Source of the DNA: CAMPKL01 sp963817465
GTDB taxonomy: Bacteria; Acidobacteriota; Terriglobia; Bryobacterales; UBA6623
Assembly (NCBI GenBank): GCA_963817465.1
Contig: CAWFOP010000019.1
Coordinates: forward strand, 1-64,000
Direction of reading: 5' to 3'
Length of the DNA stretch: 64,000 bases
The translations under genes and the position numbers were made by a program. Positions 44,385 through 53,260 of this stretch are shown here, piece by piece. The stretch's first letter is position 1, and each line of letters starts with the position of its first letter. The notes beneath the pieces are model-generated. The model had not been told where the DNA came from. It saw only the letters and a program-made list of their open reading frames with translations, and ran no database searches.

Positions 44385-47300
44385 GTGAGTATTCCAGCGA
44401 TAGCGGGAGGCAGTCCGGCGAGACTGGCGGCGGAGGTTGGGCGTTCCAACGCCGGCCCCGCGCGTTCGCGAGACGCGAAGCCGCCTGAGTTATGTCGCGA
44501 CGACTGGCCCGCCGCGGCCTTGGTTGTCTTCATCGCCGGAGCTGCGGGGTTCGACCTGACCGAGGCGGGGGCGCTGGGGCTCGCGTGTCTTGCGGCGGCC
44601 TTTGTGGCGCGCAAGTCGAAGCTGAAGTCGGCGGCGTCTGCTTGGACCTTCGCCTTGTTGGCGGGCGGAACGGCGGCTTGGATTCCTCTCCAGGCGGACG
44701 GACTGAGCCACAATGTCGCGCTGCGGATCGCGGCGACCTTGTTTGCGGCGGCATGGGTGCTGCGCCGGCCGCCGGCGCTCGCGGCGGCCGCGGCGCCGAC
44801 TTTCGCGGCGCTATATGCGGCGGGGGCCGCGCCGCAGTGGTATGTCGAGCTTGGTTGCCTTGGGGCGGCGGCTTTTGTCGTGCAGGCGCTGCGCTCGCAA
44901 CGGGTTGAGCGCCGATTTGCCGAACAGGAGGCCGCTGTCGCCCGACGCGTCGAGGCTGAGGCGGCCGCCAAGCGCTCGTCCGAGGAAGCGGCGCGCTATC
45001 GTCGTCTCGCGAGCGGCGCGTCGGAAGGTCTGCTGGTCTTCCGGATGGGCGTCGTCGAGGACGCCAGCGCGGCCTTTCTGGCATCTGTTTCAGTTTCGCC
45101 TCGAGGATGTTGTCGGCAAGAAACTGACGACGATTTCCGAGGGCTGGCGGGTCGACAAGAATGGTCGGGACAAGGACGGGGACGTGTGGCGAGCGGCGCG
45201 CGAGGCGCCCGTGCGCGCCACGGCGTATCGCGGCGATGGCCGGCCGCTTCCCGTGGAGATCTCGATGGCCGCTCTGGCGGGCGAAGGCTCGGGCGCGGCG
45301 GTCGCGCGCATCCGGGATCTGACTTCGGAGCGCCACGCAATCGATGCTTTGCGCAACGCCGAACAGCGCGCCAACCGACGCTTGCAAGAGATCGAGCAGC
45401 TCTATCGCACCGCGCCGGTCGGGCTTGCTCTTGTCGATCAGGATCTGCGGATCGCCCGGATGAACGAGCGCTTGGAGCGCATGCAAGAAGACGCGCACGC
45501 GCGCCCCGGCTCGCCGATCGCGGAAGCGCTTCCGGAAATCGGCGAACAGGTCGCGGCGTTGTGCCGCAAGGTGCTCGCGTCGGGTTCGTCACTGCTCAAT
45601 CAGGACATCGAGAGCAAGGCCCCGGACGGCCGCCGCTACTACTTGGCGAACCTGTATCCGTTGTCGCTCGGAGGGGCGTCGGCGGTCAGTTTGTCGCTCG
45701 AAGACGTGACCGAGCGGCGCGAGGCCCAGCATGCGACCACACACAGCAATCAGCGTTATGAGCTTGCCGCGCGCGGGTCCAACGACGGACTTTGGGACTG
45801 GGACCTCGCGGCCCAACGCATCTTCTTCTCGGACCGCTGGAAGGCGATGCTCGGATGCGAAAGCCATGAGATCGGCGATACGCCCGACGAATGGGCGAAG
45901 CGCGTCCATCCCGAGGATCTGGCCCTGATGCGGCTGCGCCTCCGCGAGCACCTGGAAGATCAGTCGCCGTATTTCGAGTGCGAGTATCGCGTGCAGCACA
46001 AGGACGGCGATTACCGCTGGATGCTCTCGCGTGGGGTGGCGGTGCGCGACTCCAAGGGCGTGCCCTACCGCATGGCGGGCTCGCAGACCGATATCTCCGA
46101 CCGCAAGCGCTACGAGGAGCGCTTGGTGCAGAGCGCGGTCCACGACAATCTGACCGGCCTGCCGAATCGCACGCTGTTGTCGGAGCGGTTGGACCGCGCC
46201 ATGATGGCTCGCAAAAAGGACCCGCGGCGCCAAGTCGCGCTGCTGTTCATCGACCTCGACCGCTTCAAGGTGATCAACGACAGCCTGGGCCATCTGGTCG
46301 GCGACGAGTTGTTGATTTCAGTGGCGAGCCGCGTGCGCAAAGCGGTGCGCGACCGCGACACCGTAGCGCGGATCGGCGGCGACGAGTTCACGATCTTGCT
46401 CGACGGCGTGGTGGACGAGGAGGAAGTCGTCATCATCGCCGAGCGCATTCAACAGCAACTGTGCCGCACCGATCGAGATCGCCGGTCAGAACGTGCGCTG
46501 TTCGGCGAGCATCGGCATCGTGATGGCGGAGGACCGTCACGAGTCCGGGGAAGACCTGCTGCGAGAAGCCGACCTGGCGATGTATCGCGCCAAGAGCTTG
46601 GGCCGGTCGCGCCACGCGGTGTTTCACCGCGAAATGTCCACCCAGGCTGCCGAGACTTTGTCGACCGAGGCCGCACTCGAGCACGCCCTAGAGAATGAAG
46701 AGTTCGAGCTGCACTACCAGCCGATCGTCTCGACGTCGGATGGGACCCTGGTCGGCTGCGAGGCCTTGATCCGCTGGAGACGCCCGGGTAAAGGGCTCGC
46801 TTCGCCGGCGGACTTCATTCCGATCGCGGAGGAGAGCGGCGCGATCATCGGCATCGGCGAGTGGGTCTTGACGGAAGCGTGCGCGCAGGTCGGGCGCTGG
46901 CAAAAGCAGACGATCGCCTGCGTTCCCGTATCGGTGAATCTGTCGCCGCGGCAGTTGCGCGACCGCGACTTGGGGCAGCGAGTCCGCAAGGTGCTGCAAC
47001 AGACCGGGCTGGCGCCGCAATTTTTGATCCTCGAGCTGACGGAGACGGCGCTGCTCGAGAACCTGGAAGCCGACTCGGCGGTGCTGAAGAGCCTTTCGTC
47101 ATTGGGAATTCGGCTGGCGTTGGACGACTTCGGCACGGGCTATTCGTCGCTGAGCTACCTCAAGCAGTTCCCAACCGACACGCTCAAGATCAGCGAGAGG
47201 TTCACCCAGGCGATCGTCGGCGACAAGGACTCGAACGCCATCACGCGGATCGTGATCGAGCTGGCGCACGCGCTGCGGATGAAGGTCGTCGCGGAAGGCG

Positions 47301-47485
47301 TCGAGACCGAAGAGCAGCGGCGGAAGCTGCTCGAGCACGGCTGTGACGCCTGCCAGGGCTACTTGTTCAGTAAACCCGTTCCGGCCGACGAAATGACGAG
47401 GATATTGCTCGAGAGGCGGGCGCCGGGCGGGGCTATGCTGGAGACGGGCGGCGTCGCATTGCGTATGGCGAACAGGAACGGTTGA
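44385..47485 (+). pseudogene. Membrane-bound PAS-PAS-GGDEF-EAL protein, two frameshifts
   Basis: Three plus-strand frames join into one protein of about 1,030 residues. The first has a membrane region (WPAAALVVFIAGAAGFDLTE, FALLAGGTAAWIPLQADGLS, AAATLFAAAWVLRRPPALA-type segments) and a helical linker. An extra T at about 45084 shifts the frame into PAS domains (LFQFRLEDVVGKKLTTISEG; IEQLYRTAPVGLALVDQDLR; SNDGLWDWDLAAQRIFFSDR), then GGDEF (HDNLTGLPNRTLLSERLDRA, DTVARIGGDEFTILLDG). An extra C at about 46465 shifts again into CSASIGIVMAEDRHESGEDL and the EAL domain (LVGCEALIRWRRPGKGLAS, LALDDFGTGYSSLSYLKQFP). GGDEF and EAL signatures are both intact, so it could make or degrade c-di-GMP. The GTG start at 44385 is the best visible. 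Confidence 0.85.
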
Positions 47486-48306
47486 GCGCAGACAGGCGGA
47501 TTCAGCTTGTCGGCGGCCTCGCGATCCGCCGTCGTGAGGTCGATGAGGGCGCAATAGCGCTGTTCGCGGACCTCCACATCCCCGCGGATCCGGAAATCCG
47601 CTACGGGGAGTTCTCACCGGTCGAAAACTTGCGTCAGGCCGTCGCGGGCGCGCGGGGGTCGGCGGCGTGTGTGGTCAACGGCGACATCTCGTGGGCCGCA
47701 GGCCTGGAGGACGACTACCGCCTGGCCGCGGAACTGCTGCAACCGCTGACCGCGGTTTGCCCGACCGCCGTCATGCCGGGAAATCACGACCGACGCGGGC
47801 CGCTCGGAGCGATCTGCGGCGGCTGGGGAAGCGACGTCTTACTCGCCGCAAAGCTGGTGGAGATCTTCGAATTCGAAACCGCCCGTCTGATTTGCATCGA
47901 CGCGCTTTTCCGCACCGACATCGTCGGCGGGCTCGTGGGCAAGGAGCAACGCGACTGGCTGGCGGGGGAGTTGGAGGGCGGGCCATCGAAGCCCACGGTT
48001 GTCGCGGTGCACCATCCGTTGCGCGACGACGACGACAGCCTGCTCGACGCGGACCGCTTGTTGCGCCTCGTCGAGCGATTCCCGCAGGTCAAGGCGATCT
48101 TCACCGCCCACGATCACGTCTTGCGGCGCGAGACCTTCGCGGACGGGATTCAGGTGCTGGGCCAGCCGGCCGTCGGCTTTCCCTTCGACCCGGCCGGATC
48201 GGCGGCCTGGCTCGAGGCGCGCTTTCACGCTGGGGGCGTCGACCTAAACCCGCGCGTCGTCGAGGGGCCCGAGCTGGATGGTTTCACCCTGCGCTGGATG
48301 CGCTGA
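47482..48306 (+). CDS. Calcineurin-like metallophosphoesterase
   Basis: This 274-residue cytoplasmic enzyme starts at a TTG that overlaps the stop of the c-di-GMP protein (TTGA), so the two are translationally coupled. The five metallophosphoesterase motifs are present: ALFADLHIPADPEI (DxH), CVVNGDISWAAGLEDDYRLA (GD), AVMPGNHDRRGPLGAI (GNHD), TVVAVHHPLRDDDDSLLDAD (His) and KAIFTAHDHVLRRETFADGI (GHxH variant AHDH). Such enzymes cleave phosphodiesters or phosphoesters. The operon partner suggests a possible role in nucleotide signalling, but substrate is unknown. A C-terminal region (VVEGPELDGFTLRWMR) closes the fold. Confidence 0.88.
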   Translation: MSADRRIQLVGGLAIRRREVDEGAIALFADLHIPADPEIRYGEFSPVENLRQAVAGARGSAACVVNGDISWAAGLEDDYRLAAELLQPLTAVCPTAVMPGNHDRRGPLGAICGGWGSDVLLAAKLVEIFEFETARLICIDALFRTDIVGGLVGKEQRDWLAGELEGGPSKPTVVAVHHPLRDDDDSLLDADRLLRLVERFPQVKAIFTAHDHVLRRETFADGIQVLGQPAVGFPFDPAGSAAWLEARFHAGGVDLNPRVVEGPELDGFTLRWMR

Positions 48307-48501
48307 CGCGGCGTCCGGCGGGTGCGTGAGAAAAGTCTGGGGAGATTTCCCGCTTGGCCCACGGCAACGACCGCGAAGCTTGAGCCGCGCACGTCAGTAA
48401 GCGGTTTCTTATCAACGTTTTCGGTTGCTCGAAAGACCCCTCCCTTACGAGTCTGTGTGAAAACGCCGGCGCGACCTCGTCCGGAGGACGAAGCAATGGA
48501 T

Positions 48502-48532
48502 AGCCCCGGATTGAGCGGAGCGGAATCCGGGG
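48502..48532 (+). repeat. 31-bp perfect inverted repeat, left copy
   Basis: The unit agccccggattgagcggagc ... ggaatccgggg is matched perfectly in inverted orientation at 48584-48614, with 51 bp between. Each copy is itself palindromic at its ends (ccccggatt / aatccgggg), so both single-strand hairpins and a large cruciform are possible, as in REP/BIME units. Confidence 0.85.
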
Positions 48533-48583
48533 TCTTAAAACGCGATCCAAGATAATCTTTCCAATACTTTCCGTCCAGTCGAT

Positions 48584-48614
48584 CCCCGGATTCCGCTCCG
48601 CTCAATCCGGGGCT
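48584..48614 (-). repeat. 31-bp perfect inverted repeat, right copy
   Basis: Perfect inverted partner of 48502-48532. Between the two copies (48533-48583) lies an AT-richer spacer without any recognisable signal. Together they form the centre of the nested element at 48342-48712. Confidence 0.85.
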
Positions 48615-48779
48615 GTTCGTTCCTCCGCCCTTGCGGGCGCAACACGAGCATCTCGTTTTCACGCAGGCCCCTACGGTCAGGGCTCACGCTTCGCGGTTGT
48701 CGTTGTGGCGGACCGTCCGCTAAAGCTGGACGGCTCGGATGCTGCGGCGGATCCTTTCTTGGCTCTGTCGTTGCGGTCG

Positions 48780-50377
48780 TTACGGCTGTTGCGGGTTCTG
48801 TTGTTGTTGCGGCTGCGGCTGTTTGAAGATGGGCTGGCCGAAGCGCGACGCCGGCAGCGTGTGAAAGCCGGAGTTGCCGCTCGGCTGCTGCGGGGCCGGC
48901 GGTTGCTGCGGCGGTTGCTGCGGCGCTGTGGTCGGGGGAAATGCTCCGCCCGGCAGGCCGGGAATGACCACGGACGGCCGGTACTGCGCCGGCGACTTTA
49001 CGCCCGAGGGGTTGCCGTCCGACGGCCCTTCGGCGGGCGGGGCGGTATCCATGTAGTTCGGATTCTGCGTCGGCTGCACCGGGTCGTTGTACTGCGCGGC
49101 GGGCTGCCCCCCACGACGCTGGGAACGGCCGCTCCGAAGCCGGTGGCGGCGCCGGGATTGCCTCCCAGCATGCCGGACGGCGTCATGCCGGGTTGCCCCG
49201 GCGTCATGTTCCCGCCGCCGCCGAGACCGCCCGCCATGTTTTGTCCGCTCGTATCCTTGCGATAGTCGTAAACGAACTCCCACTCGTTGTAGGTCTCGTA
49301 GCCTTTGTAAACCTTCACGCCCGACTGTTCGGACTTCGAGGCGACGCCGGCGATGCCCTCGGTGAACGCCGCCTGCGGGCCGCCGCCCTGCACCGCGCCC
49401 TGGTTTTGGATGCCCGCCAAACCGCCCGGCCGCGGCGTCGTCAACAGGCGTCCGATCACGTCAGCCGCTTGCGGCGACATGCCTTGACGGCCGAAGCCGG
49501 CGGGCTGGCCGCCCGCCTGCTGGGGCGCCTGCTGGCCGAAGCCCGGAAGTCCGGCGCCGGGTTGTTGGCGAATGCGGTTGGAATTTCGTCCCCGCGTGTT
49601 TTGCGGTTGGTTCGCCCCCGGCATAAACGGGTTGACCGGCTGCCGTTGGCCGGCTTGAAGGGGAACCTGACCGGGCGGAAGGAGGCTATCGTCGGTTTGC
49701 TGTTGATTCGGATCGAGGGGCTGACCGTCCGGTCCAAGCTGCGGGTTGGCAGCGGTCGCCTGCTCGGCGGAAAGTCCGCCGTAGGGGCCTTGGGAGCGAT
49801 CGAAGGGGTTGTCGGGCGCGGCGGAGTCGCGTTGATTGCGCACCCGCTCGGCGCCGGCGAAGCCTTGGGGCGCCATCCCAAACGAGGCGTAGGCCGGCTG
49901 ATCGCGCGCGGTTCCGCCGCGGCTTGAATTCCTGCTGGACGCCATTCCCGCTTGCGGCCCGGCGCCGAAGCCTCCGGCCCGCGTCGGGTCTTCCTCGTCC
50001 TGGGTGTCATAGATCAGCGAATCCTTGAAGCGGCCGTTGGCGCCCATCTTGATGAGGCGCCATTCATCTTCGCCGGTGATCGGATCCTTGTAGCGGCGGC
50101 GCAGGAAGCGCACGCCGTCTGACTTCTCCAGGTCGTCGAGCGACTCGGGATACTTGTGGTATTGGCGGAAGTAGAGCTGGACCCCGCGAGCGTACTGTTC
50201 GCCGCGGTAGATCAGAGTTTGTTCCCGAGTGCGTTGCGCGCTCATCGCGTCGCGCGGCAACATGCGGGCCAGCATGACGCCGAGCACGGCGAGAAAGACG
50301 AGGATCGTGATGACGGCGTAGCCTTGCTCGCCGCCGGAGCGGCGCGCATCGCTCGCACTGGGCCCGTGAAGCCTCAT
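48780..50377 (-). pseudogene. Pseudopilin-like protein with long Pro/Gln/Gly-rich tail, one frameshift
   Basis: The N-terminus has a prepilin-like segment: SGGEQGYAVITILVFLAVLG followed by VMLARMLP, i.e. a short charged leader, Gly, and a 20-residue hydrophobic helix. It lacks the classical Glu at +5. A GspG-like globular start (YFRQYHKYPESLDDLEKSDG ... KDPITGEDEWRLIKMG) follows. The rest is low-complexity, rich in Gly, Gln, Pro and Asn. A one-G deletion in a G run (forward C run at about 49107-49112) shifts the frame; the restored end is QPAAQYNDPVQPTQNPNYMD ... QPQPQQQQNPQQP. It is the last gene of the pilus/secretion operon and its start overlaps the upstream gene. Confidence 0.7.
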
Positions 50378-51099
50378 CCCTTCGGCGCCTCCAACTGTAA
50401 CGTCTGCTCCGCCTCGTACTGCATGTCTTGTATGACGGCGGAGGTTAGGCCGATGCGTACGACCTTGTACCTCTTCTTAAAGATATCGCCCTCGCCTCCG
50501 ATGAGCACGTCCTCGCCGTCGAGGAAGAAGGCGCGGCGCCGGCTGTTGTCGGGATCGCTGGCGAAGCCGTAATACTTCCAATTGACCTTGGGAGCGGTGG
50601 ACACGGCAGCGGCGGCGGCCGGCTTGGCAGCGGCGGCGGGCCGCACTGCGGCCGCTTCCGCTCGCTTTTGCAAAGCGGCGGCCTTGGCGACTTCACCCGG
50701 CGAGGGTCCCGTCTCCACGGCCTTGCGCGTCGTGAATTCAAAAATGTTGCGGCTCACGCCGCTGAACGGGACGCTGCGGACGGCCGTCAGGAGGGCGGTC
50801 TGCAGCGTCGGATCGGCCTCGAGCGGATCAAAGGTTTCGTCTTCGTGCGAGCGGCGCCAAACCGGCTCGAAATTGCGGCCGGTCACGCGGTTCGAGCGGC
50901 TCCCAACCGAGCTTGGGGCCTTGCGCGGCGCACGCACCTGCGGACTGACGGACGTGTCGGGAACGCCCCGCGCCCGCCTCCCCTGGACGGGCGTCGCGGA
51001 GTCGCCCGCAAAGAACTGTACGTATACCGTCACGAGGGCTACGACGGTGAGCCCGACCGCCAGCGCTAGTTTTTTCTTGTCGTCCGCGCCGACTTTCAC
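50374..51099 (-). CDS. PilP/GspC-like inner-membrane protein
   Basis: The 241-residue product has a short basic cytoplasmic start (MKVGADDKKKLALAVGLTVV), one membrane helix (ALVTVYVQFFAG) and a periplasmic region. An Ala-rich linker (AAAVRPAAAAKPAAAAAVST) precedes a small C-terminal beta domain: KVNWKYYGFASDPDNSRRRA, LDGEDVLIGGEGDIFKKRYK and VVRIGLTSAVIQDMQYE. This HR/PilP-like domain resembles the part of GspC and PilP that contacts the secretin. It overlaps PilO by four bases upstream and the pseudopilin gene by four downstream. Sequence similarity is weak, so assignment depends on order in the operon. Confidence 0.65.
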   Translation of the reverse strand: MKVGADDKKKLALAVGLTVVALVTVYVQFFAGDSATPVQGRRARGVPDTSVSPQVRAPRKAPSSVGSRSNRVTGRNFEPVWRRSHEDETFDPLEADPTLQTALLTAVRSVPFSGVSRNIFEFTTRKAVETGPSPGEVAKAAALQKRAEAAAVRPAAAAKPAAAAAVSTAPKVNWKYYGFASDPDNSRRRAFFLDGEDVLIGGEGDIFKKRYKVVRIGLTSAVIQDMQYEAEQTLQLEAPKG

Positions 51100-51740
51100 A
51101 GCGAAGTCTCCGGTTTTGGATTCGCCGCGGCCGTCGTCTGGGTCGACTGGGCGGCGCCGGAATTGCGCACGAACGTGTCGATGCGCATCGAGATCTGCAG
51201 GCCGCCGGTGTCTTCGCGGGGCCTGGCGCCGAGGCGCTCGATGATCAGGAAAGCTTTGGAACGGTCGAGCAGATTCAAGAAGCGCACCAGACTCGCGTAG
51301 TCTCCGCGGAAGTTCGCCGTGATGGAGATGATGCCGTAGGTTTCGGTGCCTTCCACGTCGCCGCTGACGTAGTCGGTTTCGCGGATTTCGATTCCCGCTT
51401 CCTTGGCCGCGTCGCCCAACTCGGTGAGCAGCTTCGAGAAGGCGGTGCGGCGCTCGAAGGTCAGGGAATCAAGCAACTCGTCGCCGTTGACGGTCGCCAA
51501 GCTCACCTTTTCCGTTGCTTCCCGCAGGCGTGCCAGTGCCTCGCGCTTCTGCTTGAGCTGCGCGTCCATTGCGCCGATGAGAGCTTGCTTTTCGTCCTCG
51601 CGGCTCTCGAGCGGCTGCACGAACAGCAGCCAAAACACGACGTTCACAGTCGCCAGGGCGATCAAGCCCCACGCGACCACGCGCCGCGAGGATCCGACGG
51701 TGCGCGCCGCGACCGCTTTGCGCTCAGAGTCGTTGTTCAT
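51096..51740 (-). CDS. pilO: PilO-like pilus assembly protein
   Basis: This 214-residue bitopic inner-membrane protein pairs with PilN. Architecture is a short cytoplasmic tail, one helix (RVVAWGLIALATVNVVFWLL), a coiled coil (EKQALIGAMDAQLKQKREAL) and a ferredoxin-like periplasmic domain (TYGIISITANFRGDYASLVR ... FLNLLDRSKAFLIIERLGAR). These proteins link the inner-membrane platform to PilP and the secretin. The start MNNDSERKAVAARTVG lies 17 bases inside the pilN gene, and the 3' end overlaps the next gene, consistent with strict coupling. Confidence 0.8.
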   Translation of the reverse strand: MNNDSERKAVAARTVGSSRRVVAWGLIALATVNVVFWLLFVQPLESREDEKQALIGAMDAQLKQKREALARLREATEKVSLATVNGDELLDSLTFERRTAFSKLLTELGDAAKEAGIEIRETDYVSGDVEGTETYGIISITANFRGDYASLVRFLNLLDRSKAFLIIERLGARPREDTGGLQISMRIDTFVRNSGAAQSTQTTAAANPKPETSL

Positions 51741-52290
51741 AGCTCACCATCAACTCGTAGCGGAAGTACGGATCGTTGTCGTTGGGCGGACTGTAGCCGT
51801 GCACGTCGGGCGCGCCGAAGATGTCGGAGCCTTCGAGGGCTTGCAGAAACTCGATGAAGTCCTGCGGCGTTTCGGCGCCGACTTGCATCTCGAGCCGCAC
51901 GTTGTTCTCGGGGGTGACTTCGGGCCGCAATTGCATCATGAGCACGCGCGGCGGCAGGACTTTTTCGAGGTCTTCGAAGGTTCGCGTCCAAGAAATGCCC
52001 TTACGCGTCAGCAGTTGATTGAGGAAGAACGAGCGGTCGTAGATGTCGATCGTCTCCGGAAGCCCGAGGCTGGCGCGCAGCTCGGTTTCTTCGCGAGACA
52101 GATCGGCCAACTGCGCCTGCAATTGCGCTTCGCGCTGCACGAGCGCGGGCGGCAGCTCGCTCTTGCTGACGTAGGTCCAGGCGAGCCAGCCCGTAAGGCA
52201 AAGCAGGAACAGCCCGATGGCCGCGCTGGCGGTCCAAAATAAGCGCGCGCGCCCGAAGGGTCTGCTGGCGAGATTGAGCTCGACTCTCAT
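51724..52290 (-). CDS. pilN: PilN-like pilus assembly protein
   Basis: The 188-residue protein has the conserved PilN N-terminal motif MRVELNLASRPFGRARLFWT. In the family this binds the groove of PilM on the cytoplasmic face. A membrane helix (AIGLFLLCLTGWLAWTYV) and a periplasmic coil (QREAQLQAQLADLSREETEL) and ferredoxin-like domain follow (SWTRTFEDLEKVLPPRVLMM). Its ATG overlaps the pilM stop (52287-52290). It is likely a stable partner of the PilO-like protein. Confidence 0.82.
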   Translation of the reverse strand: MRVELNLASRPFGRARLFWTASAAIGLFLLCLTGWLAWTYVSKSELPPALVQREAQLQAQLADLSREETELRASLGLPETIDIYDRSFFLNQLLTRKGISWTRTFEDLEKVLPPRVLMMQLRPEVTPENNVRLEMQVGAETPQDFIEFLQALEGSDIFGAPDVHGYSPPNDNDPYFRYELMVSYEQRL

Positions 52291-53192
52291 GACAGACTCA
52301 AGTACCCCCAGATGCCGGCGTCGCGGCGTCCGACCGGGCCCTCGGGCGAGCGCAGCGGCTCGACATCGCAGCCCAGCTCATGTGGAAAGAGCTCCAGCGC
52401 CGGTTGCAGCAGCTCGCCGAAGCCGCACAGAAGCAGTTTCTCGACCGGCGCCCCCAGGTTGTCGGCGATGTAGACCTGCGTGGGAAAGATGTCGGCGAGC
52501 ATGTCGGCCATGACGCGATCGGGCTCGCGATTGGCGACATCGCCCAGCTCCACCGTGCGGATCAGGCGCACGGCGTCGCCGTCGACGGCGGCCATCGTCA
52601 TCGCGCGGCCCGAAAGCTTGGCGAAGAGTCGCATGCCGCCGGCGGGCGTCAAGTTGAGCGCGGCGGCCATCGACAACGAGACGAAACCGGGCCACAGCCC
52701 GACCCGCGCCAGGGCGTCCTCGTATTGCCGGACGACCTCGGCGGGAGTCACGGCGACCAGCGCCGAATAGGCGGAGCCGACCCGCGAGATCTGATAGCTG
52801 AGCCGCGCGGCCGCGATGTCGAATGGGACGGCCTTGACCAGCCGCGCGCGAATGACGGCGAGCCGCTCTTCGGCCCCGGCCGGCAGTTGCTCGAAGTCGA
52901 GCACGGTCAGGCGCGAGGAAGCGTCGGGCAACAGCAGCGCGGTCTCGTTGCGCTTGACCGGGCCGAGCTGCTCGAGTACGGACGCCAAGGCGACGCCGAG
53001 GGCCTGGGCGTCGGCGACATTGGGCTTGGTCGGCGACGGATCGATCACACCGGGCTCGAGCGGCGCTTCAGCGCGCGCTTCAATCTCGCCCGACCGCGCA
53101 TCACGGCGCACCGCGGTCAAGCCGTCGGCCGACAATTCGAAAACCAGCAGCGGCGGCGGGTCTTGGATCAAAGCTGAGAGGGGGAGTTGCAT
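52287..53192 (-). CDS. pilM: PilM-like actin-fold pilus protein
   Basis: This 301-residue cytoplasmic protein has a FtsA/PilM fold: an N-terminal PPPLLVFELSADGLTAVRRD, later VAVTPAEVVRQYEDALARVG, and C-terminal ADNLGAPVEKLLLCGFGELL. Segments RLVKAVPFDIAAARLSYQIS resemble the PilM region that contacts PilN. The classic ATP-binding residues are weakly conserved, so nucleotide binding is uncertain. The pair with PilN (whose N-terminal motif is intact) supports the name. The gap to the preceding ATPase gene contains a short repeated 'gtgaac' string (about 53190-53230). Confidence 0.8.
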   Translation of the reverse strand: MQLPLSALIQDPPPLLVFELSADGLTAVRRDARSGEIEARAEAPLEPGVIDPSPTKPNVADAQALGVALASVLEQLGPVKRNETALLLPDASSRLTVLDFEQLPAGAEERLAVIRARLVKAVPFDIAAARLSYQISRVGSAYSALVAVTPAEVVRQYEDALARVGLWPGFVSLSMAAALNLTPAGGMRLFAKLSGRAMTMAAVDGDAVRLIRTVELGDVANREPDRVMADMLADIFPTQVYIADNLGAPVEKLLLCGFGELLQPALELFPHELGCDVEPLRSPEGPVGRRDAGIWGYLSLS

Positions 53193-53260
53193 AGTGAGCA
53201 GTGAAACGGTGAACGCTGAACAGTGAACGGCGGCTCGAGTCCGGACGGTTCGCTGTTCAC

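Larger units (their letters stand above)
48342..48712. mobile_element. Nested inverted-repeat element (MITE/REP-like)
   Basis: This gene-free segment of about 370 bp is built as an imperfect palindrome. Outer arms pair 48358-48390 (ccacggcaacgaccgcgaag...) with 48676-48710 (…cttcgcggttgtcgttgtgg). Middle arms pair ctgtgtgaaaacg (48459-48472) with cgttttcacgca (48655-48668). Inner arms pair cggaggacgaa with ttcgttcctccg. The centre is a perfect 31-bp inverted repeat listed separately. The first 68 bp recur at 63934-64000. No protein is encoded; spurious frames read SPGLSGAESG and LTDVRGS, words I recall as common in mis-annotated repeats of related genomes. Confidence 0.65.

Noticed and set aside
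48225..48662. Minus-strand frame reading ...SPGLSGAESG...LTDVRGS...
   Set aside because: It is translated repeat DNA of the palindromic element, not a protein gene.
53190..53235. Short gtgaac/gctgaac repeated string before pilM
   Set aside because: Only a few imperfect copies in an intergenic gap; too short to call a repeat element or a binding array.
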